Positions 34,019 through 41,025 of a stretch of DNA of 64,000 nt are shown piece by piece. Within the stretch, counting starts at the first letter, position 1. Every line of letters starts with the position of its first letter. Origin of the DNA: an uncultured Christensenellaceae bacterium (GTDB taxonomy: Bacteria; Bacillota; Clostridia; Christensenellales; Pumilibacteraceae); the NCBI GenBank assembly GCA_910587595.1, contig CAJULQ010000001.1, positions 124,001 to 188,000 on the forward strand. Direction: 5' to 3'. Made by a program: the position numbers and the translations under genes. The notes below the pieces were generated by a model. It did no database searches and was not told the DNA's origin. It worked only from the letters and a program-made list of their open reading frames with translations.

Positions 34019-34834
34019 TTATTCCGCCACAGCGGGTTGTTCCGCCGACGTATTTTCTTGCGCAGCGGCCTCTTGCGCCGCTTTGGCAGCCGCCTCTTTC
34101 TCTTCCGCCATTTGCGCTTCCATCTGACGGCGCGCCGCCAAACCTTCTTCGCCCTCGCGCGCCTCGATCACGGCGTCGGCCATGGCGCCCGCAATGAGCT
34201 TTATGGCGCGAATGGCGTCGTCGTTGCCGGGGATCACATAGTCCACTTCGTCGGGGTTGCAGTTGGTGTCTACGATGCCAACGATGGGAATATGCAAGCT
34301 ACGCGCCTCGGCCACCGCCAAATGTTCTTTTTGCGGGTCTACCACAAACAGCGCGCCGGGCAACGTGCGCATATCTTTGATACCGCCGAGGTTTTCTTCC
34401 AATTTGTCGCGCTCGGCGATCAGTTTGATCACTTCTTTTTTGGGAAGAACGTTGAATTCGTTCATCTTTTCCATTTGATTGAGCTTGTTGAGCCGTTCGA
34501 TACGCGAACGGATGGTGGTGAAGTTGGTAAGCGTGCCGCCCAACCAACGCGACTTCATGTAGAACATGCCGCACTTGGTGGCCTCTTGCGCGATCGCTTC
34601 TTGCGCCTGCTTTTTGGTGCCTACGAACAAAATGTTCTTGCCGCTCGCCGCCACTTCTTTGATGAATGCATACGCCTCGTCGATAAGACCCACGGTTTTT
34701 TCGAGATTGATGATATAAATATCGTTTCTCGCCGTGTAGATGTACTTTTTCATCTTGGGGTTCCACTTCCGAGTGGGATGCCCGAAGTGCACGCCCGCCT
34801 CCAGAAGTTGTTTCATAGAAACAACGTTTGCCAT
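34019..34834 (-). CDS. rpsB: 30S ribosomal protein S2
   Basis: S2 binds the head-body junction of the small subunit and is needed for S1 or mRNA docking. The 271 residues begin VVSMKQLLEAGVHFGHPTRKWNPKM and contain NILFVGTKKQAQEAI and RWLGGTLTNF. The C-terminal tail from about 225 is an Ala/Glu-rich extension longer than usual. ATG at 34834 follows AGGAGG. A structured leader and strong promoter lie upstream. Confidence 0.97.
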   Translation of the reverse strand: MANVVSMKQLLEAGVHFGHPTRKWNPKMKKYIYTARNDIYIINLEKTVGLIDEAYAFIKEVAASGKNILFVGTKKQAQEAIAQEATKCGMFYMKSRWLGGTLTNFTTIRSRIERLNKLNQMEKMNEFNVLPKKEVIKLIAERDKLEENLGGIKDMRTLPGALFVVDPQKEHLAVAEARSLHIPIVGIVDTNCNPDEVDYVIPGNDDAIRAIKLIAGAMADAVIEAREGEEGLAARRQMEAQMAEEKEAAAKAAQEAAAQENTSAEQPAVAE

Positions 34835-34954
34835 AAGTTACCTCCTGTTTGGTCCTCCCCGCGCATCTACTCCGTTTCGAGAACAGAACATGTTGTGGAT
34901 TTTGCTCTGCCCAACAGCAAAACGGATCCGCATCGGGTGTGTATTTCCGTAACC
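34835..34954 (-). promoter_or_regulatory. Structured rpsB mRNA leader
   Basis: About 120 bases between the predicted start and rpsB. One hairpin pairs TTTTGCT with AGCAAAA (34906-34900 region with 34922-34916), extended by GGAT/ATCC. A competing long-range stem pairs TCCGTTT with AAACGGA (34926-34920 with 34877-34871). The two share bases and exclude each other. Position suggests S2 autoregulation, but I do not recognise a described family. Confidence 0.55.
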
Positions 34955-34960
34955 TTACAG

Positions 34961-34989
34961 ATTATAGCACAAACGTTGCGAGAATGCAA
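34961..34989 (-). promoter_or_regulatory. Strong sigma-A promoter for rpsB-tsf
   Basis: -35 TTGCAT (34989-34984), 17-base spacer, -10 TATAAT with TG one base upstream (34966-34961). The same -35 hexamer is used at rplS. Confidence 0.8.
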
Positions 34990-35036
34990 ACATTTTTTTG
35001 CGCTTTTCCGTTTTTGGTTGCGATTTTTTTACAAAC

Positions 35037-35074
35037 AAAAAAAGAAACGTTCGCTTTGAAACGTTTCTTTTTTT
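35037..35074 (-). terminator. Intrinsic terminator after the DUF1292 gene
   Basis: AAAGAAACGTT...AACGTTTCTTT inverted repeat (11 base pairs) with A-runs and T-runs on both sides; it works for the ruvX-DUF1292 transcript on minus. Confidence 0.85.
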
Positions 35075-35095
35075 GCGCGCGTTCGTGCGCTGCCG

Positions 35096-35551
35096 TTATT
35101 CTTTTTCGTGGTGGTGTCCGCAACCGCAGTGGCAGTCGCCCTTGCCGTGTCCTTCCCCGTGGCCGCAATTGCCTTTGCCGTGGTGCTCATGGTCGCAATC
35201 GCAGTCGCCGTCGCAATCGCAATCTCCGTCGCAGTCACAGTCGCCGTCGCAACAATCGCAATCGCTCACCGCTTTGAGATATTCGTTGAATACGCGCTCT
35301 AACAGCTTTTCGTCAAAGAGCGGCGTAAAGTTGCGTTCGTCCGAATTTTCGTCTTGCGTGTATTCGAAGATCACGGCCTCGTCCTCGCCGATACCGTCGA
35401 TGGGTTCTACCGGTTGCAACAGTTCGTAAAACTTGCCGTCCAACTCAATGCTGGCGATCTCGCGGAATTGCACCGCCTGTTCTTTTTCGTCGTACAGTTC
35501 GATCACCGAATCTTCTTCGAAAATTTCCACATTCGCGTTTTGTTCTTCCAT
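35096..35551 (-). CDS. DUF1292 protein with metallothionein-like Cys/Asp/His tail
   Basis: Residues 1-95 form an ordinary DUF1292 domain (SVIELYDEKEQAVQFREIAS, FYELLQPVEP, AVIFEYTQDE), a small family of unknown function found beside ruvX in Firmicutes. From residue 97 to 151 the protein becomes a tail with 13 Cys and 9 His. Residues 98-120 are CDCDGD-type repeats, then a Gly/His-rich part, then CHCGCGHHH. Such a tail should bind soft or borderline metal ions. ATG at 35551 follows GGAGAACAAGGAAA. It lies 20 bases after ruvX, with a terminator right after its stop. The tail is not a normal part of the family and its role is unknown. Confidence 0.85.
   Translation of the reverse strand: MEEQNANVEIFEEDSVIELYDEKEQAVQFREIASIELDGKFYELLQPVEPIDGIGEDEAVIFEYTQDENSDERNFTPLFDEKLLERVFNEYLKAVSDCDCCDGDCDCDGDCDCDGDCDCDHEHHGKGNCGHGEGHGKGDCHCGCGHHHEKE
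35192..35260 (-). repeat. 18-bp in-frame tandem repeat coding for CDCDGD units
   Basis: On the plus strand the unit is of the form GTCGCAATCGCAGTCGCC, repeated about three to four times with small changes. It codes for the Cys-Asp repeat in the DUF1292 tail. Synonymous differences between copies (TGC/TGT, GAC/GAT) suggest the repeat is not brand new. Confidence 0.75.
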
Positions 35552-35571
35552 TTTCCTTGTTCTCCGTTTTT

Positions 35572-36000
35572 TTATATTTGCCGTTTGGCGCGTTGTTGCG
35601 CGTCCAAATAACTTTGCAGAATGATTTGTGCCGACAGCGTGTCGATCACTTGTTTGCGCTTTTCGCGCCGCACGTTGCACTCTATCAGCGTTCTTTCGGC
35701 GCTCACGGTGGTGAGCCGCTCGTCTTTATACACCACTTCCAAGCCGCTCACGCGCGCCAACACCGTGCCGAAACTTCTCGTTTTTTGCGCCCGTTCCCCT
35801 TCGGTGCCGTCCATGTTCACGGGCAGACCCAATACGATGCGCCCCGCGTTTTTCTCTTTGGCCAATGCGGCGATGTGGTCGATGTCTTTGCGCATGGATA
35901 CCGACGCATAGGTGGATAGCGGACTTGCCAGCGTTTCGCTTTCGTCGCTGAGTGCCAATCCGATGCGGGCGTCGCCGTAATCTATTGCCAAAATCCGCAA
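35572..36000 (-). CDS. ruvX: RuvX (YqgF) Holliday junction resolvase-like / pre-16S rRNA nuclease
   Basis: RNase H-fold protein implicated in 16S rRNA 5' end processing. The 142 residues begin ILAIDYGDARIGLALSDE, with GRIVLGLPVNMDGTEG, the Glu in VYKDERLTT and Asp in VIDTLSAQIILQSYLD. The start is TTG at 36000 with GGAG nine bases upstream. It has its own promoter (36032-36060). The alrA-type neighbour yrzL is not seen. Confidence 0.93.
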   Translation of the reverse strand: MRILAIDYGDARIGLALSDESETLASPLSTYASVSMRKDIDHIAALAKEKNAGRIVLGLPVNMDGTEGERAQKTRSFGTVLARVSGLEVVYKDERLTTVSAERTLIECNVRREKRKQVIDTLSAQIILQSYLDAQQRAKRQI

Positions 36001-36031
36001 AGCGATTTGCTCCTTTTGCTTTCTTCGTTAT

Positions 36032-36060
36032 AGTATAACACATTCTCACGAAAAAAGCAA
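36032..36060 (-). promoter_or_regulatory. Sigma-A promoter for ruvX
   Basis: -35 TTGCTT (36060-36055), 17-base spacer, -10 TATACT (36037-36032), followed by AAAGGAG and the TTG start. Confidence 0.75.
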
Positions 36061-36063
36061 AAC

Positions 36064-36090
36064 AAAAAGCGGACAAATTATCCGCTTTTT
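36064..36090 (-). terminator. Intrinsic terminator after the small membrane protein gene
   Basis: AAAAAGCGGA...TCCGCTTTTT perfect inverted repeat with a 7-base loop, T-run on the minus strand merging into the ruvX promoter region. Its symmetry makes it functional in both directions. Confidence 0.85.
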
Positions 36091-36106
36091 GCCGTCGATT
36101 TTTTTG

Positions 36107-36283
36107 TTACTGTTGTTCGCTTTGGGAATCGCCGCCCATGCAGTCTTGCTGTTGCGGGCAAAGCTTGTTTTTGATCTGCTCTTGCGCGCCCGTTACCGCT
36201 TGACGGGCTTTTTGGCTGTTGCTTGCCAAGCAAGCGCCGGCGATCATGCCCACCGCCAATCCCACAAACATTGCGTTTTTCAT
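36107..36283 (-). CDS. Small membrane protein of unknown function
   Basis: A 58-residue protein with one hydrophobic N-terminal segment (AMFVGLAVGMIAGACLA) and a polar Gln/Ser-rich tail with two Cys. The pattern resembles YtxH-like or other small single-pass proteins, but I do not recognise the family. ATG at 36283 has GGAGG eight bases upstream, and a terminator follows, both supporting a real gene. The upstream gap (36284-36352) has TATATACT with an ATATT 14 bases further up, which would fit a sporulation sigma factor only loosely. Confidence 0.6.
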   Translation of the reverse strand: MKNAMFVGLAVGMIAGACLASNSQKARQAVTGAQEQIKNKLCPQQQDCMGGDSQSEQQ

Positions 36284-36352
36284 GCGTTTCACCTCCGTTA
36301 GCGGTAGTATATACGTTCTGCCGCTCGAATATACGGAAAGTGCCGCATGCGT

Positions 36353-36739
36353 TTACGCTTTGTGCGATGCTTTATAGTTGGTGAGATAATCGTGCACGGC
36401 CGCTTTGATCGCCTCTTCGGCCAGCACCGAACAATGCAGTTTTTGCGCCGGCAAGCCGCCCAATTCTTCCACCACTTGCGCGTTGGTGATCTTTAACGCC
36501 TCTTCCACCGTTTTGCCCTTGATCATGGAAGTGGCCACGCTGGACGTTGCGATGGCGGCGGCGCACCCGAACGTTTGAAAGCTTACGTCCTCGATCACGC
36601 CGTCGTCCGAGATCTTCATGAAGATCTTCATGATGTCGCCGCAAGTGGCGTTGCCCACTTGCCCTACGGCGTTGGCGTCTTTCAACTCGCCCGCATTTTG
36701 CGGTTGCGAAAACTCTTTGATGACACGATCGTTATACAT
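36353..36739 (-). CDS. nifU: Fe-S cluster assembly scaffold (NifU/IscU N-terminal type)
   Basis: Scaffold on which [2Fe-2S] clusters are built from sulfur delivered by NifS. The 128 residues carry the three cluster Cys in NATCGDIMKI, QTFGCAAAIATSS and KLHCSVLAEEAI, with the Asp two residues after the first Cys. ATG at 36739 lies inside the nifS end (8-base overlap), so scaffold and desulfurase are translated together. No iscR, iscA or hscAB is nearby, as usual in Clostridia. Confidence 0.95.
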   Translation of the reverse strand: MYNDRVIKEFSQPQNAGELKDANAVGQVGNATCGDIMKIFMKISDDGVIEDVSFQTFGCAAAIATSSVATSMIKGKTVEEALKITNAQVVEELGGLPAQKLHCSVLAEEAIKAAVHDYLTNYKASHKA

Positions 36740-37928
36740 TTTGTACTCCTTGCTTAAACTCGGCAAACAGCGGCGAAATGGCGCGCAATTTGCCCACCGT
36801 TTCTTTCAGCTTGTCTACCGTATAGTCTACGTCTTCTTGCGTATTGTCTTTGCCGAACGTGAAGCGAATGCTCCCGTGCGCCACCGCGTGTTCTATGCCC
36901 ATGGCAAGCAACACGTGCGACGGCTCGAGCGACCCCGACGAGCACGCCGACCCCGACGAGCACGCAATGCCGCACAGATCGAGATTCAACAAGAGCGACT
37001 CGCCCTCTATAAATTCGAACGAAAAGTTGGCGTTTTGCGGCAAGCGATTTTCTCGGTCGCCGTTATAGCGCACAAATTCGATCTCGTTTTCCACCCGTTG
37101 CACAAATCGATCGCGCAGCGCCGCGATCTTTTGCGCGTTCTCCGTTAGGTGCGTAACGGCCTTTTCCATAGCCGCCGCCATGCCCACAACGGCCGGCACG
37201 TTGGTGGTGCCGCCGCGCATGGTGCGTTCTTGGTGACCGCCGATCATAAATTTTTCGGGTTTTACGCCGCTCTTTATATACAGCGCGCCCACCCCTTTGG
37301 GGCCGTAAAACTTATGCGCCGAAAAAGACAGCATGTCCACGCCCAACTCGGCTACGTTCACGGGGATACTGCCCACCGCTTGCACCGCGTCGGTATGGAA
37401 CAGCACGCCTTTTTCGTGCGCGATACGCGCCAATTCGCGGATAGGCTGTATCGTTCCCACCTCGTTGTTTGCCAGCATCACCGACACCAAAATCGTATCG
37501 TCGCGCAAGGCGGCCGAAAGTTCGGCGGGCGACACAAGCCCCGCGGCATTCACGGGCAAATAGGTTACCGAAAACCCTTGCTTTTCCAACTGCGCGCAAG
37601 ACGCCGTTAGCGCGGCGTGCTCCACACTGCTTACGATAATGTGCTTGCCTTTGTCCTTTTTGGCGTAGGCCGTGCCCTTTAACGCCCAATTGTCCGCCTC
37701 GGTGCCCCCCGACGTAAAATAGATCTCGGTGGGTTTGGCGCCCAACAGCTTAGCGATTGTTCGCCGCGCCCCGTCCACGCCCAACGCCGCCGCGCTGCCG
37801 AATGCGTGAATGGAGTTGGCGTTTCCGAACGTGTCCGAAAAATAAGGCAACATGGCTTGCAACACGTCTTTATCGAGCGGCGTGGTTGCCGCATGATCGA
37901 GATATACTCTTCTGTTTATCTTATCCAT
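36732..37928 (-). CDS. nifS: Cysteine desulfurase (NifS/IscS type)
   Basis: PLP enzyme that takes sulfur from cysteine and passes a persulfide to NifU or to tRNA thiolation. The 398 residues show YLDHAATTPLD, TSGGTEADNWALKG, the PLP Lys in SFSAHKFYGPKGVGALY and the catalytic loop CSSGSACSSGSLEPS, which repeats the Cys-Ser-Ser-Gly-Ser unit. ATG at 37928 lies 12 bases after the nearest Shine-Dalgarno, which instead fits a six-residue upstream frame (37936-37916). The promoter region holds a perfect 27-base palindrome. Confidence 0.96.
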   Translation of the reverse strand: MDKINRRVYLDHAATTPLDKDVLQAMLPYFSDTFGNANSIHAFGSAAALGVDGARRTIAKLLGAKPTEIYFTSGGTEADNWALKGTAYAKKDKGKHIIVSSVEHAALTASCAQLEKQGFSVTYLPVNAAGLVSPAELSAALRDDTILVSVMLANNEVGTIQPIRELARIAHEKGVLFHTDAVQAVGSIPVNVAELGVDMLSFSAHKFYGPKGVGALYIKSGVKPEKFMIGGHQERTMRGGTTNVPAVVGMAAAMEKAVTHLTENAQKIAALRDRFVQRVENEIEFVRYNGDRENRLPQNANFSFEFIEGESLLLNLDLCGIACSSGSACSSGSLEPSHVLLAMGIEHAVAHGSIRFTFGKDNTQEDVDYTVDKLKETVGKLRAISPLFAEFKQGVQNV

Positions 37929-37953
37929 AGTTTCATGCGTCCTCTTTGCTTAC

Positions 37954-37982
37954 AGTATACCACGCATTTTGCATTCCGTCAA
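37954..37982 (-). promoter_or_regulatory. Sigma-A promoter for nifS-nifU
   Basis: -35 TTGACG (37982-37977), 17-base spacer, -10 TATACT (37959-37954). Predicted leader is only about 18 bases. Confidence 0.8.
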
Positions 37983-37984
37983 CA

Positions 37985-38011
37985 AAATTCCTACCTATTC
38001 GGTAGGAATTT
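37985..38011. promoter_or_regulatory. Perfect palindrome next to the nifS -35 box (candidate operator or glyA terminator)
   Basis: AAATTCCTACC-TATTC-GGTAGGAATTT, 11-base arms with a 5-base centre, ending 2 bases before the -35 hexamer. It could be the binding site of an Rrf2-type Fe-S or cysteine regulator for nifS-nifU, or the terminator of glyA, whose stop is 23 bases upstream; the T-run is short (TTTTGTT). Confidence 0.5.
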
Positions 38012-38033
38012 GAAACACCGTCGTAAAGCGCCC

Positions 38034-39296
38034 TTATTTTGCCGCCTTCACGTCTTTTTTATACAGCGGGAACTTTTTGGTGAGCGCCGAAACTTGCGCG
38101 GCCACTTCGCCCACGGCCGCTTGCTTTTCTTTGATCACGCGCGCGATCAAACGGGCGATCTCGTGCATTTCGGGCTCGCGCATGCCCCGCGTGGTCACGC
38201 TGGGCGTGCCGATGCGAATGCCGCTCGTGATAAAGGGCGATTGCGGATCGTTGGGTATGGCGTTTTTGTTCACCGTGATATGGCACTCGTCCAAAAGCGC
38301 CTCGATCTCTTTGCCCGTTGTGTTGTGCTCGGCCAACTTAAGCAACATAAGGTGGTTATCGGTGCCGCCCGACACCAAAGAAATGCCTTGCGCCGTAAAT
38401 TCTTGCGCCATGGCTTGCGCGTTGGCTTTTACTTGCGTTTGGTAGGCCGCGAACGCGGGGCTCATTGCCTCTTTGAGCGCCACCGCCTTGCCCGCTATCA
38501 CGTGCATGAGCGGGCCGCCTTGCGTGCCGGGGAACACCGATTTGTTGATCTTTTTGGCGATCTCCTCGTCGTTGCACATGATCATGCCGCCGCGCGGACC
38601 GCGCAACGTTTTATGCGTGGTGGTGGTGACCACATGCGCATACGGGAAAGGCGACGGGTGGTTGCCCGTTACGATCAGTCCCGCAATGTGCGCCACGTCC
38701 ACCATGAGATAGGCGCCCACGCTGTCGGCGATCTCGCGGAACCGTTTGAAATCGATAACGCGCGAATAGGCGCTCGCACCCGCTATGATCATTTTGGGTT
38801 TGTTTTCTTTGGCCAGCTTTTCCAACGCGTCGTAGTCGATGGTTTCGTCGGCGTCGCGCACGCCGTACGGCACGATGCGGTAGTTTTTACCCGAAAAATT
38901 GACGGGACTGCCGTGCGTGAGATGGCCGCCGTGCGCCAAATTCATGCCGAGCACCGTATCGCCCACTTCGAGCAAAGCAAAGTATACCGCCAAATTGGCA
39001 TTGGCGCCGCTGTGCGGTTGCACGTTGGCATATTGGCAACCGAACAGCTTTTTGGCACGCTCGATAGCCAACGTTTCCACCTCGTCTACATAGGCGCAAC
39101 CGCCGTAATAGCGCTTGCCGCTGTAGCCCTCGGCATACTTATTGGTAAGGTGCGACCCCACTGCCGCCATCACGGCGGGCGAAACAAAGTTTTCGCTGGC
39201 GATAAGCTCGATGTTCTCGCGCTGGCGGCACAGTTCGCGTTGCATGGACGCGGCGCACTCCGGGTCGGTGGCGGCAATCAGTTTCAAATCGATCAT
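38034..39296 (-). CDS. glyA: Serine hydroxymethyltransferase
   Basis: PLP enzyme that converts serine and THF to glycine and 5,10-methylene-THF, feeding FolD. The 420 residues show ENIELIASENFVSPAVM, NKYAEGYSGKRYYGGC, the PLP Lys in HVVTTTTHKTLRGPRGG and the FNT-type loop. ATG at 39296 (MIDLKLIA) follows GGAGAG; the longer open frame upstream is discarded. Confidence 0.97.
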   Translation of the reverse strand: MIDLKLIAATDPECAASMQRELCRQRENIELIASENFVSPAVMAAVGSHLTNKYAEGYSGKRYYGGCAYVDEVETLAIERAKKLFGCQYANVQPHSGANANLAVYFALLEVGDTVLGMNLAHGGHLTHGSPVNFSGKNYRIVPYGVRDADETIDYDALEKLAKENKPKMIIAGASAYSRVIDFKRFREIADSVGAYLMVDVAHIAGLIVTGNHPSPFPYAHVVTTTTHKTLRGPRGGMIMCNDEEIAKKINKSVFPGTQGGPLMHVIAGKAVALKEAMSPAFAAYQTQVKANAQAMAQEFTAQGISLVSGGTDNHLMLLKLAEHNTTGKEIEALLDECHITVNKNAIPNDPQSPFITSGIRIGTPSVTTRGMREPEMHEIARLIARVIKEKQAAVGEVAAQVSALTKKFPLYKKDVKAAK

Positions 39297-39316
39297 ATGT
39301 GTTTCTCTCCTTTTTT

Positions 39317-39757
39317 CTATGCCGAAACGTTTTGCGTTTCTTCTTGGGCCGACGGCAAATCGGCCATACACAAGATTACGGGTAAATATTTTTTTCGGCG
39401 GCGGAACAAACGTTCGATACCGTACACAACGGGCAAACTGACCGCCAATCCGATCGCGGCGCCCAGCAACATGAACTTTTCGCCGTGTCCGTACGGGATC
39501 ATCAAGCCCGCGAACATGCACGCAAGCGGCAACAAGTATAAATATAGATACGAGCCTTTCACGCCGCTTTCCGGCATGCGCACCGTTACGCTGTCGCCCG
39601 CTTTGCACTCTATCTCCGAAAGGGCGGGCACGGTAAGATGATTTTTGCGCCCGAATCCGCACGCTTTACACCCTTCGCACTTGGCGTTTTTGGTGAGCGT
39701 TATATAGTAAAGATCTTTTTTGCGGGCGTGCACCACGCAACGCTCTAACCGTTGCAT
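39317..39757 (-). CDS. RseC/MucC-family membrane protein
   Basis: A 146-residue member of the SoxR-reducing/RseC family. It has a soluble N-terminal part with a Cys motif (AKCEGCKACGFG), then two transmembrane helices (about 77-95 and 98-117, LLPLACMFAGLMIPYG and MLLGAAIGLAVSLPVVY) and a basic turn RRRKK. Family members associate with Rnf-type electron transport or SoxR reduction in other bacteria. No rnf gene is in the window. ATG at 39757 overlaps the hisS end by 13 bases. Confidence 0.82.
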   Translation of the reverse strand: MQRLERCVVHARKKDLYYITLTKNAKCEGCKACGFGRKNHLTVPALSEIECKAGDSVTVRMPESGVKGSYLYLYLLPLACMFAGLMIPYGHGEKFMLLGAAIGLAVSLPVVYGIERLFRRRKKYLPVILCMADLPSAQEETQNVSA

Positions 39758-41013
39758 GCGCTCTCCTCGGCTATGCACGCGGCCAATCGATCGCGCGGGC
39801 ACGTTTTCGTTGTGCCGTCGGACAGCCGCTTTACGGTGTATATACCGCTCGCCCGCTCGCTCTCGCCGATCACCACCGCATACGCGGCGTTTTGTTTATC
39901 GGCGTATTTGAACTGTGCTTTCAAACTGCGCCCCGTGTTGTCGCAATCGGCGCGCACGCCGCTGCGGCGCAACTGCAAGGTGAGCGCTATCGCATCGTCG
40001 GCAAAGGCGGGCGATTGGCTGATAACCATAGCTTGCACGCGATCGGGCGGCGCAAACGGCGTGCCCGCCGCCTCTTTGAGCAACAGCAAACGCTCAAAGC
40101 CCATGCCGAACCCTACGCACGGCGTGGCTTTGCCGCCCACCGATTCCACCAAATGATCGTAGCGGCCGCCGCCGCACACCGTGCCTTGCGCGCTCGGCGT
40201 ATCGGTAACGAATTCGAACACCGTTTTGGTGTAATAATCTAACCCGCGCACAATGGTGGGGTCTACGTCGAACGGAATATTCGCCGCTTGCAACAACGTT
40301 TTGAGCCGCTCCATATGCGCGCGGCAGTCGTCGCAGATATAATCGAGAATGTGCGGCGCGTTCGCCACGATCTCTTTGCAGTGCGGCACTTTGCAATCGA
40401 TGATACGCAACGGATTGGTATCCAACCGCGTGTGACACGTTTGGCACAATTCGGCTCTGTGCTGTTCGCCGAACGCACGCAACGCTTGGTTATACGCTTT
40501 GCGGCACGTAGGGCAACCGATACTGTTGATATGCAGCGACAGCTGCGAAATGCCGAATTTGCGCAAAAAATCATAGGCCAACGAAATGACCTCGAAATCA
40601 TATTCCGCACCCGCGCCGCCGTAAAACTCCACGCCGAATTGGTGGTGTTCGCGCAACCGCCCCGCCGCCGGCCGCTCGTAGCGAAACACGGGCGAGAAAT
40701 AAAACATTTTGAGCGGCAATGTTTCGCTTTCCAGCGCGTTTTCCACATAACTGCGCGCCACGGGCGCGGTGCCCTCCGGCTTTAGCGTGATACTGCGTCC
40801 GCCTTTGTCGGCAAACGTATACATCTCTTTGCCCACCACGTCGGTGTCGCTGCCTATGGAGCGCAAAAACAATTCGGTGTGTTCGAAAGCGGGCGTGCGG
40901 ATCTCGCGCGCGTTATATAAAGCGCAAACTTCTCTCGCCAGCGCCTCCGCTTGTTGCCACTTGTAACTTTCTTGCGGCAAAACGTCTTTTGTTCCTCTCG
41001 GAATATTTATCAT
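39745..41013 (-). CDS. hisS: Histidyl-tRNA synthetase
   Basis: Class II aminoacyl-tRNA synthetase. The 422 residues show PRGTKDVLPQESYKW, motif 2 in FRYERPAAGRLREHHQFGVE, the histidine signature GLDYYTKTVFEF and motif 3 GFGMGFERLLLL, with the C-terminal anticodon domain after residue 325. A Cys-rich insert (GCPTCRKAYN and CQTCHTRLDTNPLRIIDCK) is typical of this bacterial subgroup. It lies 12 bases after hslU. Confidence 0.96.
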   Translation of the reverse strand: MINIPRGTKDVLPQESYKWQQAEALAREVCALYNAREIRTPAFEHTELFLRSIGSDTDVVGKEMYTFADKGGRSITLKPEGTAPVARSYVENALESETLPLKMFYFSPVFRYERPAAGRLREHHQFGVEFYGGAGAEYDFEVISLAYDFLRKFGISQLSLHINSIGCPTCRKAYNQALRAFGEQHRAELCQTCHTRLDTNPLRIIDCKVPHCKEIVANAPHILDYICDDCRAHMERLKTLLQAANIPFDVDPTIVRGLDYYTKTVFEFVTDTPSAQGTVCGGGRYDHLVESVGGKATPCVGFGMGFERLLLLKEAAGTPFAPPDRVQAMVISQSPAFADDAIALTLQLRRSGVRADCDNTGRSLKAQFKYADKQNAAYAVVIGESERASGIYTVKRLSDGTTKTCPRDRLAACIAEESACNG

Positions 41014-41025
41014 ACTGCCCCGCTT

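Noticed and set aside
33050..35059. 669-residue plus-strand open frame opposite rpsB and tsf
   Set aside because: Composition (Phe/His/Arg runs) is that of antisense ribosomal protein genes; both real genes are intact on minus.
36284..36352. Sigma-E or sigma-K promoter before the small membrane protein
   Set aside because: TATATACT with ATATT 14 bases upstream matches only partly; without other evidence the factor cannot be named.
36900..36975. Direct repeat in nifS (GACCCCGACGAGCACGC twice)
   Set aside because: It encodes the normal CSSGSACSSGS loop of cysteine desulfurases, so it is a coding feature rather than an independent repeat.
37806..39641. 611-residue plus-strand open frame opposite glyA
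   Set aside because: Antisense of glyA and the RseC-like gene; low-complexity His/Arg/Phe protein without motifs.
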